This document shows positions 1 to 10,100 of a stretch of DNA of 64,000 nucleotides, piece by piece. Where the stretch lies: NCBI GenBank assembly GCA_024232355.1, contig JAAEPW010000932.1:1-64000 (forward strand). The letters are read 5' to 3'. Every line of letters starts with the position of its first letter. Position 1 is the first letter of the stretch. The notes below the pieces were generated by a model. It made no database searches. It was not told the origin of the DNA and worked only from the letters and a program-made list of their open reading frames with translations. Source of the stretch: Chloroflexota bacterium (GTDB lineage: Bacteria > Chloroflexota > Anaerolineae > B4-G1). The translations under genes and the position numbers were made by a program.

Positions 1-60
1 AAGTTCCGTATACATCGGCGCGAAACTGACGAACATTTTCTCGATCAACTTTTTCTGTTA

Positions 61-1151
61 TCATTTCGCCATTATGTTGCCTCGTTGCGATTTTGTAAAT
101 GCACAGCTAACGCTTAACTTTGTCCAAACTCCAATATAGTAGATGCCAACGTCTGCCAGCGTGCCGCTGCTTGGGACAGTTACAATGCTCATGCCCCTTT
201 GGCAATCGATACAACCCTCTGATTGTGTTTCCCTCCAATTCCACGAGACGTAGGCATAGTTATCCAATATTGTCACATCCTAGGCCATTCCGGGCGTGTC
301 ATAAAAGCCAATTTCGACTGGAGTGGTAGGGTCTGAGACATCCACCACTCGCAGCCCCTCTGCATCAGCGACATAGGCGTAGTCACCTTGCACTGTCACA
401 CCCTGAGCACTCCCCGGCGTATCGTAAAAGCCCACTTCGACAAGGGCAGCAACGTCTGAGACGTCTATCACGCGCAAACCCGCAAGCCCATCAGCGACGT
501 AGGCATAGCTCCCCGCTACTGCTACGTCATAGGCCTCAGAACTTGTTCCCGGTGTGCGATAGAAACTAACCTCTTTGGGGACGATGGGGTCCGAGATATT
601 TACCACCCGCAAGCCTCCCCATCCAGCAACGTAAGCATAGTCACCTACCACAGTGACGCTGTGGGCAAGCACTCCACGCCCGATGTTTGGCTTGCTCAAA
701 CCAGGGCTTTTGCCGGTAAAAGTAGCCTCTGACCAGATTTTATCTTGAAACCCGACACTGCTTGAGGCATAACAGCCGAGACATCCACCACTTGCAAGCC
801 TACGTTCTGATCGGCAACGTACGCAAAGCCGCCCGCTACTGCAACATCGGCAACAAACTCTATGTCAACGTGACTCACCAGTTCCACGTTATGAGCTTTG
901 ACAGAGGTGGCGACACTGACTACTCTAGCATTTATCAGAGGCGGAAATGGAGTCGGTGTAGGGAGCGGTCGTGATGTGATCGTCGGTAGTGCCAGTGTGA
1001 TGGTTGGTTGTGGTGTGTCTACTGGCGGCGAGACAACAGTAGGTGTCGGCAATATGCTCGCACCAGGTGTGAGCATCTCTCGTTCGACAATGCCCACCGT
1101 GCACGCCGACAATAGCACACATAGAAATAGACTAGAAATGATTCTTTTCAC
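61..1151 (-). pseudogene. LVIVD-repeat lipoprotein, broken by a frameshift and a nonsense codon
   Basis: A GTG at 1151 preceded by AGGAG opens a lipoprotein signal peptide ending in the lipobox LLSAC, then a Pro/Thr-rich linker and LVIVD-type beta-propeller repeats (pattern YAYVAD-x-GL-x-VVDVSDP). The first frame runs off into a stop near 697. The repeats resume in another frame (about 282-745), so an indel lies around 735-750 in an A-rich stretch. That second frame ends at a TAG at 280-282, where the repeat register expects the Tyr of an A-Y-D-V motif. The same frame continues beyond the TAG with another, more degenerate, repeat to 61. LVIVD proteins are surface-exposed propellers of unknown ligand. 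The gene begins 11 nt after the lipoprotein gene at 1162-2166 ends, so the two probably shared a transcript. An assembly error could explain the frameshift, but less easily both lesions. Confidence 0.75.
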
Positions 1152-1161
1152 CTTGTATCTC

Positions 1162-2166
1162 CTAATTCTCGACCAATATTTTCCTCCACCCGCTCCGTTC
1201 CGTGAGCAGGTGCCAGACGTTCCCATCGACAGCGCGCAGATAAGTCGACCTATACTCTAACACCAGTGTGCGTTGTATGACCGTACTGTAACCGGTTTCC
1301 TGGTCAAGGGCCCAACCAAGCCGGTCGCGCACATCCGAGTTTTGACGCCACACCAGACCAAAGCCACGCACCGGCTGGTAAAGGTCTGATGGCGGCGTGA
1401 TTGTTGGGTCGCTGTATGGATCACCGTCCGCCCATTCATCGGGAAAAGTTGCCCACTTGGGACTAGACGCGTTGTCATCATACAACACGAGTATCAAGTT
1501 TTCCTCAAAAACCTGTTCCCCCCAATTTCCTTTGATCCAGATCATTGTACCGTGCTCAAAGTGTTGTTCGACGGCTTCACGCAGGATAGGGGGCGTTGGG
1601 CAACTGTTCAATGAAAGAGCAAAGGACCAGGTATTGAGGCAGCGTACAGATATGGCAAGCGTGGACGTAACTGTGTTTCCTGCGTCATCCCAGGCGTAAA
1701 GGCGAAACACAGCGGATTGATTTTCTTGATGGGAGGCGATTTCGTGCGTAAAAGTGCCGTTGGAATCCAAGTCGATCTCGGATTGCAACCAAATCCCGTC
1801 TGGTCTGTACGACAAGGTAACCCCGGTAGCTCCTTTGCTTTCCCATTCGAACACAATGGTATCGCCGGGGTCCACCTCTTCCACGTCGGCGCGAAAATAG
1901 TGAATGACGGGGCCTGAACTGACCTCCTCGGTCGGCGACGGCAGCGGCGTGTCGGTGGGTGATGGGGCAAGTGTGGGAGATGGTTCTGGTGTGTTGGTTG
2001 GTACCGGCGATGGCGTCCGGGACGGTTGAGGCGTGTCGGTCGGCATCGCGCTCGGCGTTGGCGTGGCAGATACGCCAGGCGTGAGTTCTTCGCGGCTGAC
2101 AATACCCACAGTACACGCCGTCAGAGACAGGCCAAGAAAAAAGATCAATCCAATTCGATGCACCAT
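1162..2166 (-). CDS. Lipoprotein with Pro/Thr linker, Ig-like domain and unknown C-terminal domain
   Basis: 334 aa. The ATG at 2166 has GGAGG just upstream. The signal peptide ends in the lipobox SLTAC, followed by the C-T-V-G-I-V start shared with both neighbouring lipoproteins. Residues about 35-85 are a TPTP/PSPT-rich spacer. Residues about 90-175 look like an Ig-like or PKD-like beta-sandwich (PGDTIVFEWESKGATGVTL, then a strand ending STLAISVRC). The last 150 residues are a separate Trp- and Tyr-rich domain containing GTMIWIKGNW, QPVRGFGLVWR and RDRLGWALD. I have seen similar C-terminal regions in Chloroflexota lipoproteins but know no function for them. It is probably anchored to the outer leaflet of the membrane with the C-terminal domain displayed. 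It lies in tandem with the FG-GAP lipoprotein (upstream) and the LVIVD pseudogene (downstream). Confidence 0.8.
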   Translation of the reverse strand: MVHRIGLIFFLGLSLTACTVGIVSREELTPGVSATPTPSAMPTDTPQPSRTPSPVPTNTPEPSPTLAPSPTDTPLPSPTEEVSSGPVIHYFRADVEEVDPGDTIVFEWESKGATGVTLSYRPDGIWLQSEIDLDSNGTFTHEIASHQENQSAVFRLYAWDDAGNTVTSTLAISVRCLNTWSFALSLNSCPTPPILREAVEQHFEHGTMIWIKGNWGEQVFEENLILVLYDDNASSPKWATFPDEWADGDPYSDPTITPPSDLYQPVRGFGLVWRQNSDVRDRLGWALDQETGYSTVIQRTLVLEYRSTYLRAVDGNVWHLLTERSGWRKILVEN

Positions 2167-2358
2167 TTTCCTCCGTTCAATTTAGGGAATTCCAGAGAAA
2201 TAAATCTCCCAAACAGATTTTGTGATTCAGTCAACGACACCTTGAAAAGGCAGATTATGATGGAATTCCTTGAGCTTTTCCGGTTGTTTTGTAACTCGCG
2301 TGCGATTCATGAGCTTTTCTACTGTAAATTCTGGGAGGATTGAAGAACTAGAAAAGCC

Positions 2359-3552
2359 TTACCTTACTTGCTGATTCAACCAGAGCATGTTGACTTGATC
2401 GTGATTCGCAACAAAGGCATCCAAGTCGCCGTCGCCATCCACATCTCCCAGCGTCACACGCTGACTGTCTGCACTGCCCAAACTCTGCCCGCCATGGCTG
2501 AAAATCCCATTTCCATCGTTCAACCACACCGCGTTGGCACCACTGTTTGCCACAAAGGCATCCAGGTCGCCGTCGCCATCTATATCACCTAATGATGCAT
2601 AACCAAGGCGGCCCAGACTTTGCGTTCCGATAAAGGACCCTGTTCCATTATTCAACCACACTGTGTCACCCTGGCTGCTTCCATTCGTGACAAAAGCATC
2701 CAGGTCGCCGTCGCCGTCCAAATCTCCCAGCGCCACACTCCTGCTGTCTTGGTTGCCCAGGCTCTGGAATTCGCTAAAAGTTCCCTGTCCATCGTTCAAC
2801 CAAACTTTGTTGGCTTGATCAAGTCCGTTCGCGACAAAGGCATCCAAATCACCGTCGTAATCCAAGTCTCCCAGTGCTACGCTCCTGCTATCTGATTCAC
2901 CCAGGCTCTGGCTGCTTTTGCTAAAAATACCCGTTCCATCGTTCAACCACAAGTCGTTGGCTCGACCGCTAGTATACATTTCGCCAGCATTCGCAACAAA
3001 GGCATCCAGATCGCCATCACCGTCTACATCCCCCAGCGCCACGTCAAAACTGATCTCGTTATGCCCCAAGTTCTGGCCGCTGTCGTAAAAGATCCCCGTG
3101 CCATCGTTTAGCCACACCATGTTGTCATCGATATTTGCATAAAAGACATCCAAATCACTGTCACCGTCCAAGTCTCCCAGTGCTATACTGATGACAAAAT
3201 TATTGCCCAAATCAATGCCGTTGGTCCTAAATATTCCTGTGCCGTCATTGAACCACACTGTGCTGGCCTCATCTCTGTTTGCGATAAAAGCGTCCAAGTC
3301 GCCGTCACCGTCTAGGTCTCCCATTGCCAAGTCCTCGCTCCAAGTACTATCCAGACCTGGATCGTTAGCAACAAAGATGCCGCCGCTGGTCAAGGCGGTG
3401 GCTTGTGCGGTCGGTGACGCGGGCGCGGGGCTGGCAGCAGGAGGATCAGTTGTAAATTCCTTTTGGTTGACAATGCCTATTGTGCAGCCCGTTAGTATCA
3501 GGCAGACGAACAAGCCGGGTATGATTTGCCGTGTAGAAAATCCTCGTTTCAT
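2359..3552 (-). CDS. FG-GAP/VCBS-repeat lipoprotein
   Basis: 397 aa with ATG at 3552 and GAAGGAG upstream. The signal peptide ends in the lipobox LILTGC. The mature N-terminus C-T-I-G-I-V matches the two lipoproteins downstream on the same strand. After a short Ala/Pro spacer (about 38-58) there are about seven repeats of 45-50 residues, each with a calcium-loop motif of the D-x-D-G-D-x-D-x-D type (LGDLDGDGDLDAFVAN) and a V-W-L-N-D-G-T-G-x-F strand. This is the FG-GAP/VCBS seven-bladed propeller pattern of integrin-like and bacterial surface proteins. The repeat number fits one closed propeller. The substrate is unknown; calcium-dependent folding at the cell surface is the family expectation. 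Confidence 0.88.
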   Translation of the reverse strand: MKRGFSTRQIIPGLFVCLILTGCTIGIVNQKEFTTDPPAASPAPASPTAQATALTSGGIFVANDPGLDSTWSEDLAMGDLDGDGDLDAFIANRDEASTVWFNDGTGIFRTNGIDLGNNFVISIALGDLDGDSDLDVFYANIDDNMVWLNDGTGIFYDSGQNLGHNEISFDVALGDVDGDGDLDAFVANAGEMYTSGRANDLWLNDGTGIFSKSSQSLGESDSRSVALGDLDYDGDLDAFVANGLDQANKVWLNDGQGTFSEFQSLGNQDSRSVALGDLDGDGDLDAFVTNGSSQGDTVWLNNGTGSFIGTQSLGRLGYASLGDIDGDGDLDAFVANSGANAVWLNDGNGIFSHGGQSLGSADSQRVTLGDVDGDGDLDAFVANHDQVNMLWLNQQVR

Positions 3553-3874
3553 TATTTACTCCTTCACTTGTCTAGTTTTTGGAAAGACGCAGGATAAAGA
3601 GATTAGCTTTATCATCTGTCGAGTTGATTTGACCGGTCTGATCCTTATCAGGCACGATGTCAGTAACAGGCCAAGGACTAGGATTGAAATAAAGCGTTTT
3701 ATTCACGTTTCTCCTCAATTGCTTTGTCGTTGGCATTATAATACCACGCTCAGGTTACTGCCAGTTTACCTATAGGTTACCACAAGGTTACCATTTTAGA
3801 GTAGAAAAGGGTCAAAACTTGCACGAGGATCAATTCCCCCCTGGACTGAAATACAGATCTTTTGCGTCAAATGC

Positions 3875-3903
3875 TTGACAGTGAATTCGAATCACTGTAT
3901 ATT
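3875..3903 (+). promoter_or_regulatory. Sigma70-type promoter with a dyad operator, upstream of the first giant exoprotein gene
   Basis: TTGACA (3875-3880), a 17-nt spacer, and TATATT (3898-3903). A perfect 7-bp inverted repeat ACAGTGA-N7-TCACTGT occupies 3878-3898, so it spans the spacer and touches both hexamers; its centre holds TTCGAA. That placement is typical of a repressor site. It would give a leader of about 210 nt before the ATG at 4123. The rest of the gene-free stretch 3553-4122 shows nothing else I can name apart from a short hairpin at 3593-3613. Confidence 0.6.
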
Positions 3904-4122
3904 AATTGGGAAAGCCCTTCCAACTTGATGACTTTTTACTCCTTCTCCCTCACCGACCCACCGGCTTGATAATCGCGGCACAACCGATAAACCCAAGACA
4001 AAAGAAAATCAGATCCCCCCTATGAACACAGACGAGGTGTGATGCCTATGACGCGACTCGAACCACAATAGAAAATATACGCGCGTGAAAAACTTGGTCA
4101 TTGTATAAAAAGGAGAAAATCC

Positions 4123-7100
4123 ATGAAAACGAAAATGTTGTTTTTCAGATTCACTAGTCTCACATTGACGCTCACCATGCTGCTCGCGCCGTTCACATCA
4201 ATCGTGGGGGCGGCTCCTCCCAACGACACGAGCCAGCTCCCTCTACCAAATATACTGCCAGCCTGGGCACAGCTTTCCTCTGAGCTAGCACCGCTTTCAC
4301 TCGTGCCCACCGCAGCAAACGGTACCCATGAAATCCTGGCTCCGCCGCCGGTCCCGGAGCGGGAATCACAGTTGGCCCCGCTTCTTTTGCCCGGCGGCTC
4401 TACTATCCAGGGCGTACTGGCTATGAGCGACGTGTGGGGACCGGGCACTATCACAGTCACCGGCGACATCATCGTCATCCCAGGTGTCACCATCGTCATC
4501 ACCCCCGGCACGACGATACAGATGGCGACCAGCGACGCGGCCAACCTGGGCATCGACATCAATCGAATCGAATACATAGTCATGGGCACTTTGCAGGTCA
4601 ATGGCCCGGTGACCTTTACCTCGCAGAGCGGCTCCCCCGCTGGCGGCGACTGGCATGGCATCCGCTTCCTGCCAGGCTCCGCTGGCTGGATAGCAAACAC
4701 CACCGTCGAATACGGCATCGCTGGCGTCTCCATAGAGGCCGCATCGCCCGACCTGGTGGACAATACCATTCGCTATATGCACGGCGTCGATGGGACCACC
4801 CCCGGTGTCCCGGGGAGCAACGGCACGTCCGGCGGCTCGGCCTATGGCGTCTATATCACCGGTACTGTAAACTCAATGCTGCAAAACAACACCGTCTACT
4901 CCATCACCGGCGGTACAGGCGGGAACGGCACGGGCGGCAGCAATGGAGCCCCCAACTATCCCGGCGGCGGCAACGGCGGCGGCGGTGGCTCTGGCGGCGA
5001 CGGCGGGCTGGCGACCGGCATCTTTGCCGGGAATGGCGCGACCCCGCTTCTATTCATCAACACCGTGATGACCATCACCGGCGGCGCTGGCGGCGTTGGC
5101 GGCGCTGGCGGCGACGGCGGAGATGGCCTCCCAGGACCCGGACCGGGTACTCCGGGGGGTACTGGCGGGAACGGCGGCACTGGCGGAGCGGGTAGCCAAG
5201 GCGGCGACGCCTACGGCATCCACTACCAGGACGCTGGCGACGGTTCGCCCATCATCGATAACGTCATCCACGACGTGATCAGCGGGGACGGCGGCGCGGG
5301 CGGCGCGGGTGGCATGGGAGGGAACGGTGGTGCCGGAGGGAACGGCGAGGGCGGCGCGCCCAGCGGCCTTGGCGGCGACGGCGGGAACGGCGGCGCTGGC
5401 GGGAACGGTGGAACTGGCGGCCTGGCCGTGGGCATCCGTCTGGAGCGTAGCTCGCCCTGGACGATGGACAATGACATTGACGCCATCGTTAGCGGCGGCG
5501 GCGCGGACGGCGGCGCGGGCGGCGGCGGAGGCGCTGGCGGCCCTGGCGGCGACGGCGTGGATTTCGAGACCAACGGCGGCAACGGCGGCAATCCCGGCGG
5601 CGGCGGCCAGGGTGGCGTTGGCGGCCGCGGCGGCGAGGCCAACGGCATCCGCGTAGAGGGCGGCGTTGCGGCACCGACGGTACCCGACGTGCTGAACAAC
5701 ACCGTCGACGGCGTCTTTGGCGGCGCGGGCGGCGCTGGCGGCGCTGGCGGCAACGGCGGCGGCGGCGGCGTGGGCGGCGAAGCGCACGGCATCCGCGTTC
5801 AGAGTTCCAATACCTCGCCCAACGTGGCCGACAATGACATCGCCGGTGTTTACGGTGGGGCTGGCGGCACAGGCGGCGCTGGCGGCAACGGCGGCACAGG
5901 CGGCGCTGGCGGGGTCGGCGGGGTCGGCATATTTCCGATGCCACTCCCGGGCAACGGCGGCAACGGCGGTCGCGGCCAGAACGGCGGCGCTGGCGGCGAC
6001 GGCGGCCCTGGCGGCCTGGCCAGCGGCATCTATGTTCTGAACACTACTATCGCTCCCCCCGTGCAGCGTAACACGGCGGCCGAGATCCACGCTGGCGACG
6101 GCGGCCCGGGCGGCGACGGCGGTCTGGGCGGCGACGGCGGCATCGGCGGCGACGGTGGGCCTGATCTGAACTCTATGCAGGGCGGCAATGGCGGCGCGGG
6201 CGGCGACGGCGGCCTGGGCGGCAACGGCGGCAGCGGCGGCGACGGCGCGGAGGCAGCCGGAATGCTCTCCTACAACGCCATCCACGAGGCGATCAACAAC
6301 CTGGTCCACGACATCTTTGCAGGCGACGCCGGGAACGGCGGCAGCGGCGGCGACGGCGGAAACGGCGGCCCTGGCGGAAACGCCGGTATGCCACCTATGC
6401 CCCCCCTCAATTGGGGTGGCTGGGGCGGCAACGGCGGCGACGGCGGCGACGCGGGCAATGGCGGTGATGGAGGCGACAGCACCGGCCTGCACGCCGATAG
6501 CTCCAGCGTGGACTATGTCCACAACACCTCTGCCGACGTGGCCGACGGCGGCGCAGCGGGGGGGGCTGGCAGCGTCGGTGGCGGCGGCAACGATGGCCCT
6601 CCCGGCAACCCGCCTGGCGACCCGTTCAACCCACCGCCCATTCCGGGCAACCCGGGAGCCATCGGCTCTAGCGGCGCGTCCGGCGACTCGATGGGCCTGT
6701 GGGCCGACAACAACGCCAGTGTGGCCTTTTTCAATAACATCCTGGCCCACACCTCGCCGCCGGGAGCCAACACCTACGGCGTGCGCGTCGCGGGCGGCTC
6801 GGCGGCCACGCTGGATTATAACGACGTCTGGACCCACACCATCCAATACAGCGGCGTGCTCGTCCCGGCCAACGACATCCAGCAGGACCCCGTGTTCGCA
6901 AACTGGCCCGGCGACGACTTTTACCTGGCCGGATGCCAGTCCCCCGCCGCCGATGCGGGCATGGCGGTGACCGTCTACGACGACGGGGCCGATGATGACG
7001 CGCGCCCGTGGGGCTTTTTCGACATGGGCTATGACGAGTACACCCCGGCCTGGTTCAACCCGATGGTGCTCAACGGCATCATCGCCGCAGATACCACCTG

Positions 7101-10100
7101 GCCCCCCGGGCAGTATTTGATGACGGGCGACGTGGGCATCAACGCTGGCGTGATCCTCACGGTCGAGGCTGGCGCGCTGGTGCAGATCAACCCGCTGGAC
7201 CTGTGGGACATTGGCACAGACCCCCTGATCGAGATCATCAACCGGGGCACGCTGCGCACGGGCGCGGGAGGCACCAGTCCGGTCACGTTTACCGTGGCGG
7301 GTTGCGAACCGGAGCCGGGCCAGTGGTACGGCATCCAGTTCCATGCTGGCAGCAACGGCTACATCGACCCGACTATCATCGAGTACGGCACGCACGGCGT
7401 CGTCATCAACACCGGCATCCCCGTCACCATCGCCGACTCTCACATCCGCTACAACCTTCACTCGACCTCTTCGGGCAATGCCTGGGGCGCGGGGGTGGCG
7501 ATCTTTACCGGCACCCACTATGTGACCAACACGCACATTTATAGCAACACCGCAGTGGCGACCGGCAGCGGCGACAGTGCCATCGGCTCGGGCGTATACT
7601 TGCTGCGCGGCAGCACGCTGTTCGAGGACAGCCTGGTGTACGACAATCGCACCTATAGCTTTGGCGGCGACGGCTTTGGCGGCGGCATGAACCTGTGGGG
7701 CGGCAGAACGCCCACCCTGCGCAACTGCCAGGTCTATAGCAACCACGTCCGGGGGTTCGACCGGGCCTTTGGCGGCGGCATAGACATCGACAATACCAGC
7801 GCCGTGATCGAGGCCAATACCCTCGTCCACGACAACACCGCTATCGCGCTGACCGGGAACGCTTACGGCGGCGGCGTGTCTATCGGCTCGCAGGCGATGA
7901 CGCCCCAGCCCATCATCCGCGACAGCCAGGTGACGACCAATACGCTCAACACGATGGGGTCTGCCTGGAGCTTTGGCGGCGGCATTGGTTTCTTTGAGAA
8001 CAGTTTGACCACAGCCCTCATCAGCGATACGCTGATCGCGGGCAACGCCAACCAGGGGGCGGATGCCTGTGGCGGCGGCATCGGGATGGCGTGGCAGGCA
8101 AGCGCCGCGCGTTTCGACGGCAACCTGATTTACAACAACCTGGCCCAGGCTATGGGCGGCAGTGGAGCGGGCGGCGGCGGTATCTGCCTGCTGGAGAACA
8201 ACACCGTCACCGTGACCAACAACCTGGTGGCTTACAACATCGCCGACGATCCCTCTCTTATTATTCCTTGGGCGGGGGGCGGCGGTATCTATGCCGACGG
8301 CTTTGGCTCCTACCTGGTCAACAACACCGTCGTCAACAACAGGGCGCTGGGAGCTGGCGGGGATGGCGGCGGCGTCTACCTGTGGGCGAACGGCGGCGTG
8401 CTCTCCAACACGATCATTGTCGACAACACGGCCGGCAACGACGGCGGCGGCGTGTTCTGGACCGGCGGCGTTGCCTCGGTGGGTTTCAACGACGTGTGGG
8501 GCAACATCGCTGGCGTGATGGGAGGCGACGAATACGACAGCGGCAGCGCGCCCCCACCCACCGACATCTATGCCGACCCGCTCTTTGTCGGCTCTGGCGA
8601 CCTGGCGACCTTTTTCCACCTGCAACAAGGTTCCCCGGCCATAGACGTGGGAACCGGCCCCGGTGTGGGTGTTCCCACCGAGGATTATGACGACGAGTTC
8701 CGCCCGTGGGGCATGACTTGGGACATTGGTTTCGACGAGGTGCAGGACTTTGAGGTGCAGAAACGGGTCAACGCCGCGACAGCCGCGCCGGGCGATCTGT
8801 TGGTCTATACCGTCGTCGTTACCAACCCGAGCGCCATCGCCACGGTGAGCGGCGGATGGATCACCGACGCTGTGCCCGCCAACACGACCTGGCACAGCGG
8901 GCCAGACTGCAACCTGGCGACCTGTAGCTACGGCGCGGGCGACGTTTGGTGGAACGGCGACGTGCCCGCCAACACGGTGCTGACGCTGGCCTATACGGTC
9001 ACGGTGGACAATGGGCTGGCGAACGGCACCGACATTACCAACGACGCTTTCTTCGCCGTCGGCGCGGCGGCAGAGTGGAGCAACGTGGTCACGACGACCA
9101 TCTATGAATGCATCACGCTGACGAGCGTCTCTATCGGCGGGGCTATGAGCGGCGGGCCGGGAATCTACACCTTTAGCACCAGTTATGACCCGACCAGCGC
9201 CACGCTGCCGATCACGTATCTGTGGGATAATGGCGACACCATCACCAACTCTGTCCGCACCCTGGATGTGGGCATCCACACCCTGACGGTGACGGCCACC
9301 AATTGCTCCGGCGCGCAAGTGACCGACACCCACACCATCACCATTGCTTGCGTGCCCATCACGTCCGTAGACTATGAGTGGACGCCGCCCAACCCCAAGG
9401 CCGGGGAGACGATCACGTTCAGCCTATACTCGCTCCTGCCGTCCACGGCCACGCTGCCCATCACCTACACCTGGGACTTTGACGATGGGAACGCGGGCGC
9501 GGGCATGCCCATCACCCACACCTACGCCGTCAGTGGAACCTACTGGCCCTATCTCACCGCCGCGAACCCGTGCAGCGAAAAATACATGAGCATCGAGATG
9601 AACGTCCCCGGCGAGCCGGACATTGACGTGGTTCCAACCACGAGCTTTAGCTTTATGATCTATCCCGACGAGACGCTCAGCGGCACGCTGACCATCAGCA
9701 ACCACCCCAGCGCCACCGCCGACCTGCACTGGCAGTTGGCCGAGACACCGGCGGCAGCTTGGGCGAGCGTGTTGCCCGTCAGTGGAACCCTGGCCCCAGG
9801 CAGCGACGAGTACGTCATCGTCACCATCGACAGCACCGGCCTGCTTCCCGGCGACTACTTTACGACCACGCTGGCGATCACCAGCAACGACCCGGACGAA
9901 TCGCCGTGGCTCACTACCACGGTCTCTGTGGACGTCCAGTGCCGAGACGTGGGGACGGCCACGCTCTCCATCACCAACACGGGCACGATCTATACCGACA
10001 CGACGGTCTACTTTAGCGCCGCTGTCGAGCCGGTCAACGCCTCCGCGCCCTACACCTACGTCGCCGAAACCGACGCCGGGCTGTACACGGGCCAGTTGAC

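Noticed and set aside
3191..3775. Plus-strand frame of 194 codons opposite the FG-GAP gene start
   Set aside because: Mostly the complement of the FG-GAP gene; no ribosome site or family resemblance.
4790..6700. Regular short repeats resembling a CRISPR or minisatellite array
   Set aside because: Units are GGX codons of variable length in an open frame, with no constant repeat-spacer structure and no cas gene.
5050..9333. Antisense open frame of 1427 codons opposite the first giant gene
   Set aside because: It results from strong GGC/GCC/ACC codon bias on the coding strand. Its translation is Ala/Val/Arg low-complexity without domains, ribosome site or signal.
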